DNA of 32,036 nucleotides from NCBI GenBank assembly GCA_031268385.1, contig JAIRXH010000044.1:1-32036 (forward strand). Reading direction: 5' to 3'. Below are positions 7,860 to 17,513 of the stretch, piece after piece (the stretch's first letter is position 1; the number at the start of each line of letters is the position of its first letter). The position numbers and the translations under genes were made by a program. Origin of the DNA: Treponema sp. (GTDB lineage: Bacteria > Spirochaetota > Spirochaetia > Treponematales > Breznakiellaceae). Below the pieces are notes generated by a model, which worked only from the letters and a program-made list of their open reading frames with translations, was not told the DNA's origin and did not search any database.

Positions 7860-8048
7860 GGGAGTATTATCCCACATTCCGTAAAAAAAATGAAGAACCA
7901 GGGGAACAGGTTCCGGGCGGGGGCTGCCGCCTTTCGGGCGCTAAAATAAATAAAAAACACACATAATGCAAAATCCAATCCTGTACAGACGGCGGGGAAG
8001 GGAGGATCATTATTTGTATTCAATTTATTTTCAGGAGGATTGAGATCC

Positions 8049-9380
8049 ATGAAGAAACAGGTATTGCTTATTTTGACCCTGGCCCTTTTCTGTCTTGTCT
8101 TTGCGTCGTGCGGCGGCAGGCAGTCAGGCGGTTCGGGCAGTCAGGCGATTGTGGTAAATAACCAGCTGGTCGGACGGGCCGACGCTCCCATTGAAATTAC
8201 CTTTCAGCCCGACCCCGGCCACTGGCTCAGTTCCACCGACAGCGGCGTGGCCGCCTATTTTGAAAAGAAGGCGCGGGCCTGGGCGGAAGCTCACCCCGAT
8301 GTCAAAATTGTGCCTGTGGCCCAAAGCGTCAACATCAACGACTCCATGGGCAAGCTGCTTATCCAGGCGGCGGACGGCAACGCGCCCGATTTCGCGGAAG
8401 TGGACTCCTTCGTGCTTCCCAACTTCAAGCAGTATCTCAAGCCGCTGGACGACGTGCTTGCCGAAAAGGGCATTGACAAGGCGTCATGGTTTCCCTTCGC
8501 GCAGGAAGGCGTAACGTACAACGGAAAATTTGTGGCCCTCTGGCATACCACCGATGTCCGCGTGCTGTATTACAACAGGGCGCTCGTGCCCAATCCGCCC
8601 AAGACATGGGAAGAACTGTTCTCCATAGGCCAGGAACTCAAGGCACAGGGGTACACTCCCCTTCTCTACCCCGCCGGACGCAATGAAACCACGTCCTGCG
8701 ACATACTTCCCTGGTTCTGGTCCCAGGGTGGATTGCTGGTGGATGGCAGCGGAACCCCCGTTTTTGATCAGGGAAACAACCGTGCTTATCTTTTAAACAC
8801 CCTCGCGTTCCTCAAGCAGACCATTGATACAGGCATTTCCCCGGCGCGGGTCACCACCTTTGGTACCGACAGCGACATGAACAACGAAGTGGTCGCGGGA
8901 AAAGTCGCCATGTTTGTGGGGGGAAGCTGGCTTTCGTCCCAGTTGAGGACGATCATGGGCGACAAGGAATTTTCCGACACCTGGGGGCTCGCCCAGATTC
9001 CCATGCCACAGGGCGGGAAACGTGTTTCCACCGCCGGAGGTTGGACCGTGGCGGTGTTCACCAAGGATGATCAGAAACGGAAGCTGGCCGCCGATTTCGC
9101 CATCAGCTGTTACATCGACGACGCGGCGATGGACGAGTACAGCTCCATCTCGGGGCAGCTTCCCTGCAGATCCACGATCTATGAAAAGTCGGATTTCTTC
9201 AAAAACGATCCGGTTCTCGTGGCCTACGCCAACGAACTGGAATTCGCGAGGGTCCGTCCCGGCGTGGAAATATATCCCGTCATTTCGCAGGAATTCCAGG
9301 TAGCCATTTCCGATGTCATCACCGGCGCGGCATCGCCCGAAGCGGCGTTAAGAACCATGTCGCAGAACATCTCGCGGTAG
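8049..9380 (+). CDS. Sugar ABC transporter substrate-binding lipoprotein (CUT1)
   Basis: Lipobox-like CLVFASCGG; family-1 SBP features; aggagga upstream. Confidence 0.92.
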   Translation: MKKQVLLILTLALFCLVFASCGGRQSGGSGSQAIVVNNQLVGRADAPIEITFQPDPGHWLSSTDSGVAAYFEKKARAWAEAHPDVKIVPVAQSVNINDSMGKLLIQAADGNAPDFAEVDSFVLPNFKQYLKPLDDVLAEKGIDKASWFPFAQEGVTYNGKFVALWHTTDVRVLYYNRALVPNPPKTWEELFSIGQELKAQGYTPLLYPAGRNETTSCDILPWFWSQGGLLVDGSGTPVFDQGNNRAYLLNTLAFLKQTIDTGISPARVTTFGTDSDMNNEVVAGKVAMFVGGSWLSSQLRTIMGDKEFSDTWGLAQIPMPQGGKRVSTAGGWTVAVFTKDDQKRKLAADFAISCYIDDAAMDEYSSISGQLPCRSTIYEKSDFFKNDPVLVAYANELEFARVRPGVEIYPVISQEFQVAISDVITGAASPEAALRTMSQNISR

Positions 9381-9390
9381 CACCCAAGGG

Positions 9391-9427
9391 GGCGTCCCCC
9401 GGAATACACCGGGGAGGCGCCTTTTTT
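9391..9427 (+). terminator. Stem-loop plus T-run between SBP and permease genes (partial terminator/attenuator)
   Basis: ggcgtcccccgg-n6-ccggggaggcgcc followed by tttttt. Confidence 0.75.
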
Positions 9428-9447
9428 CCCGCACAGGAGTTTACCCA

Positions 9448-10365
9448 ATGCGGACTAACGCCACGATCCTCTCAAAAGCGGGTTTTTCGCGCCGCCTGGC
9501 GCGGGGGCCCTTGTTATGGCTTCTGCCGCTTTTGCTTGTCCTTTTTTGTTTTTACCTTTACCCTGTCATTGACGTTGTCCGCTACAGCTTTACCGACGCG
9601 AAGATGACTTCAAACGAGTACGTCTACACGTTTCGTTCCTATATAAATGTCTTTACTTCCCAGGCATTTTATCAGTCCCTGTGGCGCACCTTCATCTTCG
9701 TTTCAATAAGCGTCGTGTTCCAGTTCCTTCTCGGTTTCGCGATTGCCTACGCGGTGGATCACGGGGAGCGGAGAAAGGCGAAGGGTACGCTTGTTACCCG
9801 CACCATCGCCCTTGTTTCCTGGGCCATACCCGGCGTAGTCATAGGCGTCATCTGGAAAATCATGCTGGAAGAGTCCCCTTCCGGCATTTTCAATTACGGC
9901 CTTTCCCTTTTCGGCGTATCCATGGTCGACTTTTTGTCGAATCCCGGCCACGCGATCATTTCTGTTTCCGTGGCCAATGTATGGCGGGGAACCGCCCAGA
10001 GCATGATCCTCCTTTACGCGGGGCTCAAAACCGTTTCATGGGATGTTATCGAGGCGGGCTTTATAGACGGGGCGAACATGTGGGGCCGCCTCTGGCATAT
10101 AATCCTTCCCTCCATGCGCTCCGTTATTACCGTCAATATCCTTTTGAATATCATCAACACCTTTAACACGTTTGACATGGTCATGTCCCTGACGGGCGGA
10201 GGACCAGGACGCAGTACCGAAGTGCTGGTGCTGGGCGTTTACAACCGCATATTCAGCATGTACAATCTTGGGCAGGGCAGCGCCATGGCCGTTATACTGC
10301 TGTTTATAAATATCATCATGTCCCTGTTTTACATACGGCTTGCGGCAAGGGGAGAAAAAAAATGA
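9448..10365 (+). CDS. Sugar ABC transporter permease (MalF/UgpA-like)
   Basis: Multiple TM; EAGFIDGANMWGRLWHIILPSM matches the EAA loop. Confidence 0.93.
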   Translation: MRTNATILSKAGFSRRLARGPLLWLLPLLLVLFCFYLYPVIDVVRYSFTDAKMTSNEYVYTFRSYINVFTSQAFYQSLWRTFIFVSISVVFQFLLGFAIAYAVDHGERRKAKGTLVTRTIALVSWAIPGVVIGVIWKIMLEESPSGIFNYGLSLFGVSMVDFLSNPGHAIISVSVANVWRGTAQSMILLYAGLKTVSWDVIEAGFIDGANMWGRLWHIILPSMRSVITVNILLNIINTFNTFDMVMSLTGGGPGRSTEVLVLGVYNRIFSMYNLGQGSAMAVILLFINIIMSLFYIRLAARGEKK

Positions 10366-11210
10366 AAAGACGGGGAAAAAGCGGAAAAGTTGTGTCACTG
10401 GTTTTTCTGTACGCGTTTTTTGTTTTTATAGCGGTCTTTTTTCTGTTTCCTGTAGTCTGGACCGTTTCCCTGAGTTTCAAGACCATGCGGGAACTGTACC
10501 GCTTTCCCCCGAAAATCCTGCCCGGCTCCCTGTACCTTGAAAATTACGGGTACGTTATCAACCAGTACAACATCTTCGCGGGAGTGCGCAATTCTTTTTA
10601 CATTACCATCATCACGGTTGTGGGGACCCTTTTGATAACCATACCGGCGGCCTATGCCTTCTCGCGGATCAAATTCGCCCTGAGCCGCGTTCTGCAGTTT
10701 TCCATACTGCTCTTTCAGATGATATCCCCCATCGTCATGCTCATTCCCCTGTACCGTTATTTTTCAAGAATGGGACTTTTGAATTCGTACTTCGGCCTTG
10801 TCGCCATCTACATTGCCGTTTCGGTTCCCTTTCAGGTGTGGTTCATACGCGGCTTTCTTGACACCATTCCCGTTCAGCTTGACGAGGCCGCGACCATTGA
10901 CGGCTGCAACCGGCTACAGGTAATAACCCGCGTGCTGCTTCCCGTCATTACCCCCGGCCTTTTCTCGGCGTCCCTCCTCATATTCATAAGCAGCTGGAGC
11001 CAGTTTGTAGTGCCCTACATTCTGATAAGCGCCCCGGCCAAAATGCCCGTGTCGGTGGCGCTTGTCAACCTGCAGTCGTCGCTGACCAGCATCAACACGC
11101 AGTTCCTCGCGGCCGGAAGCGTTGTCGCCATCGCGCCCACAATCATTCTCTTTGTCATACTGCAAAAATTCATCGTTTCCGCAATGACGGCGGGGGCGAT
11201 TAAGGGGTAG
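10362..11210 (+). CDS. Sugar ABC transporter permease (MalG/UgpE-like)
   Basis: Multiple TM; LDEAATIDGCNRLQVITRVLLPVITPG EAA loop; ATGA overlap with the previous gene. Confidence 0.93.
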   Translation: MKRRGKSGKVVSLVFLYAFFVFIAVFFLFPVVWTVSLSFKTMRELYRFPPKILPGSLYLENYGYVINQYNIFAGVRNSFYITIITVVGTLLITIPAAYAFSRIKFALSRVLQFSILLFQMISPIVMLIPLYRYFSRMGLLNSYFGLVAIYIAVSVPFQVWFIRGFLDTIPVQLDEAATIDGCNRLQVITRVLLPVITPGLFSASLLIFISSWSQFVVPYILISAPAKMPVSVALVNLQSSLTSINTQFLAAGSVVAIAPTIILFVILQKFIVSAMTAGAIKG

Positions 11211-11243
11211 TATTGCCCTTCACCAATCTAGCGGAGGCTTATC

Positions 11244-13964
11244 ATGTCTGATGCAAAAGTTATTTACGCGGTATCAAAAACCCACTGGGATCGTGAATGG
11301 TATCTCAATTTCCAGAATTTTCGCGTCCGTCTTGTCAAACTGATGGACAATCTTCTGGACATTCTTGAAAAAGATCCCGGGTATGTTTCATTTATGATGG
11401 ACGGACAGATGATCCCCATTGAAGATTATCTTGCCGTAAAACCGGACCAGGCTTCACGGATAAAGAAATTCGTGGAAAGCGGACGGCTTGTCATCGGGCC
11501 CTGGTATGTGCTTCCCGACGAAGTGCTTGTTTCAGGCGAAACCCACATACGCAACTGGCTCATGGGGGAACGTCTTGTCCGCAGGTTCGGCGGCAAAAAA
11601 ATGAACATAGGCTACCTTCCCGATTCCTTCGGACATCCTTCGCAGATGCCCCAGATAGCAAGCGGACTCGGCATGAAGTGGATGACATTCTGGCGTGGGG
11701 CTACCGAAGAGGTAGACAAAAACGAATTCTACTGGGAAGCCCCCGACGGTTCAAAGATCCTCGTAAACCTCATGCCCAAGGGTTATTCAACAGGCGCGGA
11801 ATTCCCCGACGATCCCGATATTCTCGCCGCAAGGCTCGACAGGTACATAGACGATTTCTCCTCAAACGCGAACACCGATATTCTGTACATGAGCAACGGC
11901 GGGGATCACCTTGAGGCGGTTCCCTATCTTTCAAAAGTAATAAAAGGCGCAAATGAGCGGATGAAGAACGGAAAGATCGTTCATACGACGCTGGAAAAAT
12001 TCTTTGGCGATCTCTGTGAAAAACTGAAGGGAAAAAACATCAAAACCATCAAGGGCGAGATGATGGGCACCCACACGGCGATTCTTCTGACTTCTACCCT
12101 TTCAACCCGCATGTATCTGAAACAGTTAAACTTTGAATGTGAAAGGCTTCTTCTTGACATTGTCGAACCCATACACAGCATTGCCGCCTTCCAGGGCTAT
12201 GCGTATCCGAAAGAACTGATACTTGAGGCCTGGCGCCATCTTCTTCAGAACATGCCCCACGACAGCATCTGCGGGTGCAGCATTGACGAAGTACACAGGG
12301 ACATGCTGTACCGGTACAACCAGGTCAGGGAAATAGGCGAGGCGCTGCTTGACAGATGCGGCATCTTTTACGGCGCCGCGGGCGGGAAAGGGCTTAAAAG
12401 CCGGGATGCCGTGGCCCTGTTCAACGCGTCGGGACAAACAAGATCAAGTCCCGTTACCGTTACCGTCGATCTTGAGCCGAAACTCATGGGAAGGCTGGAA
12501 TTCAACGATCTTGACGTACCCCTCGCGTCCGATACAAAGGCGGTAAGGAAAACAAAAATCCACGATGTTCTTGGCAGGAGCGTCCCCGCCTCGGTGCGGG
12601 CCTTTGACGGAGAGCGGGAAATACCCTGCACGCTCAATTCGGCCGAAGTATACACGGGAAAACTCAAACTGAACCCCTACACATTCCCAAATCAATACTG
12701 TTCAATACGCTGCTCCGTTACTTTCCTCGCGAAAGACATTCCCGCGATGGGGTACAAGTCGGTAAGTTTCCTTCCCGTCTATGAAGGGAAAAGCGGCAGG
12801 GAAGAAATTGCCGTGCCGTTTGTTGAAAACGAATTCTTCGCGGCAAGTCCCGCCGGAAACGACGGCAGCCTTGACGTACTCGACAAGAAAACGGGCGCCC
12901 TGTATTCGGGCGTGGGCCGCCTTGTCGACTCGGGGGACTCTGGCGACGAATACACCTATTGTCCGCCCCTTTACGACAGCTTTGTGTATCCCGATCCCGA
13001 TTCAATTGTCATCACCGCCGAAAAGAGGGGAAACGTGTCGCAGGTTCTTGCCGTATCGGGCGTCATGCATCTGCCCGAAACAATGCTGGAAACGGACGTA
13101 CGCCGGAGCGGAAGGCTTGTGGACTGCGCCTTTACCACCAGGGTAATCCTGTACGGCGGCGTTCCCCGTATCGACTTTGAAACCGAATTTGACAACAGGG
13201 CGGAATACCACCGCCTGCGGGTCCTTTTTCCCGCGGGCGTCAGGGCGGAAACTTCGGTCAGCGCCGGAGCCTTCTCCGTTGACACAAGGCCGGTGGAAAA
13301 AAAGCAGGACCCCGAATGGCAGGAATGGTTTACCACAAATCCCCAAAAAGAATTCTGCGATGTTTCGGACGGACAAAGAGGGCTTACCGTCGCCAACCGG
13401 GGACTTCCCGAATACGAGGTTTACAATGAGGAGAGGCAGTCGGTAATTGCCGTTACGCTCCTGCGCTGCGTCGGGGAAATAAGCAAATGGAATATGCGTA
13501 CCCGCAAGGACAGGGGAGGCTGGCTGGTATTCGCGCCGGAAGGCCAGTGCAAGGGGAAATACCGTTTTGACTATTCCGTCATTCCCCACGCGGGAAACTG
13601 GGAATCTTCGGAAAGCCATGAGGAGGCGCGGAATTTCGCGTCTCCTCCTTTCCCCCTGCCGTTTACCCCGGCGGAAAAGCCGGACGGGGATGTCCTTCCC
13701 GCCGAAAAGAGTTTTGTTTCCCTTCCCGCCGGCCTTGTCGTCACCGCTTTCAAGCCCTGCGAATTTGAGGAGGGATATATCCTCCGTTTCTACAACACCA
13801 GAACAAAAACAGTAAAGGGCGATGTGGTGTTTAACATCCCGGTCAAAAAGGTGTACAATGCGGGGATGAACGAGGAAACCCTGAATGAAATGAAACTTGA
13901 AAACGGCAGAACCGTTGTCGAAGCCGTTCCGTTCAGGGTAATAACACTGAAGCTGGGAGTATGA
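11244..13964 (+). CDS. Glycoside hydrolase family 38 alpha-mannosidase
   Basis: SKTHWDREWYLNF, GYLPDSFGHPSQMPQI, HDSICGCSIDEVHRDM are GH38 signatures. Confidence 0.93.
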   Translation: MSDAKVIYAVSKTHWDREWYLNFQNFRVRLVKLMDNLLDILEKDPGYVSFMMDGQMIPIEDYLAVKPDQASRIKKFVESGRLVIGPWYVLPDEVLVSGETHIRNWLMGERLVRRFGGKKMNIGYLPDSFGHPSQMPQIASGLGMKWMTFWRGATEEVDKNEFYWEAPDGSKILVNLMPKGYSTGAEFPDDPDILAARLDRYIDDFSSNANTDILYMSNGGDHLEAVPYLSKVIKGANERMKNGKIVHTTLEKFFGDLCEKLKGKNIKTIKGEMMGTHTAILLTSTLSTRMYLKQLNFECERLLLDIVEPIHSIAAFQGYAYPKELILEAWRHLLQNMPHDSICGCSIDEVHRDMLYRYNQVREIGEALLDRCGIFYGAAGGKGLKSRDAVALFNASGQTRSSPVTVTVDLEPKLMGRLEFNDLDVPLASDTKAVRKTKIHDVLGRSVPASVRAFDGEREIPCTLNSAEVYTGKLKLNPYTFPNQYCSIRCSVTFLAKDIPAMGYKSVSFLPVYEGKSGREEIAVPFVENEFFAASPAGNDGSLDVLDKKTGALYSGVGRLVDSGDSGDEYTYCPPLYDSFVYPDPDSIVITAEKRGNVSQVLAVSGVMHLPETMLETDVRRSGRLVDCAFTTRVILYGGVPRIDFETEFDNRAEYHRLRVLFPAGVRAETSVSAGAFSVDTRPVEKKQDPEWQEWFTTNPQKEFCDVSDGQRGLTVANRGLPEYEVYNEERQSVIAVTLLRCVGEISKWNMRTRKDRGGWLVFAPEGQCKGKYRFDYSVIPHAGNWESSESHEEARNFASPPFPLPFTPAEKPDGDVLPAEKSFVSLPAGLVVTAFKPCEFEEGYILRFYNTRTKTVKGDVVFNIPVKKVYNAGMNEETLNEMKLENGRTVVEAVPFRVITLKLGV

Positions 13965-13965
13965 A

Positions 13966-14646
13966 ATGAAGCGTTCTGAAATAAACGGATACATACGGGA
14001 TGCCAAAAATTTCATCGGCGGGATGAAATTTTTCCTTCCCCCCTTCGCCTTCTGGAGCCCGGAAGACTGGCGGCAAAAGGGAAGTGAATACGACGAAATA
14101 CGGAAAAACCAGCTCGGCTGGGATCTGACCGATTTCGGCGGCGGCGATTATGAAAAGCTCGGGCTTTTTCTCTTTACCATCCGGAACGGAAATACGCATG
14201 ACCCTTCATGCAAAAAAACCTACGCGGAAAAAATCCTCCTTGTGCGTCCCGGACAACTGACGCCATATCATTTCCACAGGGGCAAAATGGAAGACATCAT
14301 CAACCGGGGCGGCAAAGGCCCGCTTAACGTGCAGGTGTACCGTTCGGCGGGGGAAAAAGAACTTGACAGATCCTCCAAAGTGCCACTCTCCGTCGACGGC
14401 CGCAATTATCTTGCCGAACCGGGAAGCGTCATAAGGCTCCTTCCCGGAGAAAGCATCACGCTTTTTCAGGGGGTTTTTCATCAGTTCTGGTCGGACGGCG
14501 CGGAGCTGCTTCTGGGCGAAGTTTCAATGGTCAACGACGATCACGCCGACAACTTCTTTCTGGAAGAGCGGGGCCGTTTCCCCGCCATTACGGAAGACGA
14601 AGCCCCTCTGCATCTTTTGGTAAGCGATTACGGGAAAATATCATGA
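13966..14646 (+). CDS. D-lyxose ketol-isomerase-like cupin (D-lyxose/D-mannose isomerase)
   Basis: MKRSEINGYIRDAKNF...LPPFAFWSPEDW; cupin-like TPYHFHRGKMEDIINRGG. Confidence 0.82.
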   Translation: MKRSEINGYIRDAKNFIGGMKFFLPPFAFWSPEDWRQKGSEYDEIRKNQLGWDLTDFGGGDYEKLGLFLFTIRNGNTHDPSCKKTYAEKILLVRPGQLTPYHFHRGKMEDIINRGGKGPLNVQVYRSAGEKELDRSSKVPLSVDGRNYLAEPGSVIRLLPGESITLFQGVFHQFWSDGAELLLGEVSMVNDDHADNFFLEERGRFPAITEDEAPLHLLVSDYGKIS

Positions 14647-15617
14647 GGCTCAAAGTCGGAATAGCGGGGGCGGGCGGCATAGCCGGTACAATGGCGCGGA
14701 CCCTTAATCAAATGGAAACGGCTTCGGCCTATGCCGTGGCGTCAAGGGATTACCAGAAAGCGAAAACTTTCGCCGGCGCGTATAACATCGAAAAAGCATA
14801 CGGATCATACGGGGAAATGTTTGGGGACCCCAAAGTCGATCTGGTCTACATCGCGACTCCCCATTCCCATCATTACGAGCAGATGAAAGAGGCCCTTGGA
14901 GAGGGAAAAAACGTGCTCTGCGAAAAGGCGTTTACCGTCAACGCCGCACAGGCCCTGGAGATTCTTGAACTGGGAAAAAAGAAGAAGCTCCTTGTCGCCG
15001 AGGGAATATGGACGCGCTACCTTCCCCTGCGGAACATAATAAACGAAACAATGGCAAGCGGGATAATAGGAACGCCGCGTTTTCTTTCCGCCGTATTCTC
15101 GAATCCCATCGCCCATATAGAGCGCATCGCAAGGCCGGAACTCGCGGGCGGCGCGCTTTTGGACACGGGGGTCTACCCCATCAATTTCGCGCTCATGACC
15201 TTCGGCGGCGGCATAAAGGAAATTGTTTCGGCCATGCGCTTTCTTGACTCGGGCGTTGACGCGGAGGACAACATAATCTTCCGGTACGCCGACGGCAGGA
15301 CGGCGCTCCTCCATGCCTGCGTACAGGCCGCCGGTCCCGGCCGGTGTACCATTGAGGGGGAAAAGGGCCACATCGAAATTGATCCCATTCTCAACGCGAA
15401 AAAAATTACCGTGTACGACGCCGCCAAAACGGTGACAGGCGTAAAAGAAGTTCCCCCGCAGATCTCGGGCTTTGAATACGAGGTGGAATCCTGCCGGAAA
15501 GCCATTGAGGAGGGGAAGATCGAATGTCCTGAAATGCCCCATTCCGAAATTCTCAAGGTAATGAAGATCATGGATTCAATAAGAAACAGCGGGGGATTCA
15601 AATACCCCGGGGAATAA
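14643..15617 (+). CDS. Gfo/Idh/MocA-family oxidoreductase
   Basis: VGIAGAGGIAGTMARTL Rossmann; VDLVYIATPHSHHYEQMKEALGEGKNVLCEKAFTVN (EKP-like motif). Confidence 0.92.
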   Translation: MRLKVGIAGAGGIAGTMARTLNQMETASAYAVASRDYQKAKTFAGAYNIEKAYGSYGEMFGDPKVDLVYIATPHSHHYEQMKEALGEGKNVLCEKAFTVNAAQALEILELGKKKKLLVAEGIWTRYLPLRNIINETMASGIIGTPRFLSAVFSNPIAHIERIARPELAGGALLDTGVYPINFALMTFGGGIKEIVSAMRFLDSGVDAEDNIIFRYADGRTALLHACVQAAGPGRCTIEGEKGHIEIDPILNAKKITVYDAAKTVTGVKEVPPQISGFEYEVESCRKAIEEGKIECPEMPHSEILKVMKIMDSIRNSGGFKYPGE

Positions 15618-15662
15618 GAGTCCGGGGAACAGGGCGCGGACCGGGAATTCCCTGAACGGGCT

Positions 15663-17468
15663 TTATTCGTCTTTTGTCTTGAGCACCGCGAGGAAGGCGC
15701 TCTGGGGCAGCTCAACTTCCCCAACCATGCGCATGCGCTTCTTCCCTTCCTTCTGTTTTTCAAGGAGCTTGCGTTTGCGGGTAATGTCGCCGCCGTAGCA
15801 TTTGGCAAGCACGTCCTTGCGCAGGGCGTTCACCGTTTCGCGCGCGATGATCTGGCTGCCTATGGACCCCTGTATGGGGATCTTGAACTGCTGGCGGGGA
15901 ATCTCGTCGCGGAGGCGTTCGCAGATCATGCGGGCCCGCGTCTGCGCGCCGTCCCTGAACACAAGCTGGGAAAGCGCGTCAACCTGCCTGCCGTTAAGGA
16001 GTATGTCAAGTTTTACAAGATCCGTCGGCTTGTACCCCGTAATGTCATAATCAAACGAGGCATAGCCGCGGCTCGTGCTTTTGAGGCGGTCGTAAAAATC
16101 GAAGAGCACCTCGGCAAGGGGCATGTCATAGACAATCTCCACCCGTTTTTCATCAAGGTATGTCATGTTGGTCTGAACCCCCCGCTTTTCAAGGCACAGC
16201 GTCATGATGTTCCCGAGGTAATCGGCGGGGGTTATCACCGCCGCGCGTATGTACGGCTCCTGGGCGCTTTCGACGCGGCCCTCGCCGGGATACTCGCAGG
16301 GATTGTCGACAAAGACCTCGCCGCCGTTCCGCAGACACACCCTGTAGCGGACAGAAGGAGCGGTAAAAATAACAGACTGATCGAATTCCCGTTCAAGCCG
16401 TTCCTGTATTACCTCAAGGTGAAGAAGGCCCAGAAATCCGCAGCGGAAACCGAAGCCCAAAGCCGCCGACGAATCTTTTTCATAGACAAGCGAGGCGTCG
16501 TTGAGCTTCAGTTTTTCCATCGCCGCCCGCAGTTCCTCGTAGTCGTTTGAATCGACAGGATATATCGAAGAAAAAACGACGGGCTTTACTTCGCGGAAAC
16601 CGGGCAGGGGAGAGGCGCAGGGATTGTCCTGGCATGTTACCGTATCGCCGACGCGGATATCGGCAACGGTCTTGATCCCCGCGATGATGTACCCCACATC
16701 CCCCGCGGAAAGCTCCTCCGTTTCACAAAGGGCAAGCCTGAAGATCCCCGCCTCCTCGACCTCGTAAACGGAACCTGAAGACATAAAGGAGATCTTCATA
16801 CCCTTTTTTATTACGCCGTCAAAAATACGGAGGTACACCACGACGCCGCGGTAAGAATCGTAACGGCAGTCAAAGATGAGGGCGCGCAGGGGAGAGGCCG
16901 CGCTGCCTTCGGGCGGGGGAATGCGCTTTACAACGGCCTCGAAAAGCTCGTCAACGCCCGTCCCCTTGCGGGCGGAAACCAGAAGGGCGCTTTCCCCGTC
17001 AAGCCCCAGATCCTTTTCGATCTGTTTCTTTACGCCGGGAATGTCGGCGGCCTGCATGTCTATCTTGTTGATCACGGGCACTATTTCAAGATTGTGCTCC
17101 AGGGCAAGGTACATGTTGGAAAGGGTCTGGGCCTGCACCCCCTGGGTGGCGTCGACAAGCAGCAGCGCCCCTTCGCAGGAATTGATGGCCCGGCTCACCT
17201 CATAGGTAAAATCCACGTGGCCGGGGGTATCGACAAGGTTAAGTTCGTATTCCCTGCCGTCCAGCGCGGCGTACGGAATGGTCACCGCCTGGCTTTTTAT
17301 GGTGATCCCCCGCTCGCGCTCTATGTCCATGTTGTCGAGTATCTGATCCTGAAAATTCCGGTCATCCACAAGACGCCCCTTCTGAATGAGCCGGTCGGCA
17401 AGGGTTGACTTTCCGTGATCGATGTGGGCGATGATACAAAAATTGCGGATCAGGGAGGGATCTTTCAT
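15663..17468 (-). CDS. lepA: Elongation factor 4 (LepA)
   Basis: [76 protein letters not shown]. Confidence 0.98.
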   Translation of the reverse strand: MKDPSLIRNFCIIAHIDHGKSTLADRLIQKGRLVDDRNFQDQILDNMDIERERGITIKSQAVTIPYAALDGREYELNLVDTPGHVDFTYEVSRAINSCEGALLLVDATQGVQAQTLSNMYLALEHNLEIVPVINKIDMQAADIPGVKKQIEKDLGLDGESALLVSARKGTGVDELFEAVVKRIPPPEGSAASPLRALIFDCRYDSYRGVVVYLRIFDGVIKKGMKISFMSSGSVYEVEEAGIFRLALCETEELSAGDVGYIIAGIKTVADIRVGDTVTCQDNPCASPLPGFREVKPVVFSSIYPVDSNDYEELRAAMEKLKLNDASLVYEKDSSAALGFGFRCGFLGLLHLEVIQERLEREFDQSVIFTAPSVRYRVCLRNGGEVFVDNPCEYPGEGRVESAQEPYIRAAVITPADYLGNIMTLCLEKRGVQTNMTYLDEKRVEIVYDMPLAEVLFDFYDRLKSTSRGYASFDYDITGYKPTDLVKLDILLNGRQVDALSQLVFRDGAQTRARMICERLRDEIPRQQFKIPIQGSIGSQIIARETVNALRKDVLAKCYGGDITRKRKLLEKQKEGKKRMRMVGEVELPQSAFLAVLKTKDE

Positions 17469-17513
17469 GAAATGATTATAGGCAATTTTTGTCCTTTCGT
17501 ATATCCTTTTGAT

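Noticed and set aside
13002-14015. 337-aa - strand ORF opposite the GH38 gene
   Set aside because: Antisense to a well-supported GH38 gene; long antisense ORFs are expected from this GC-rich codon usage and it has no motif.
14805-15542. 245-aa - strand ORF opposite the Gfo/Idh/MocA gene
   Set aside because: Antisense to a clear oxidoreductase; no motif.
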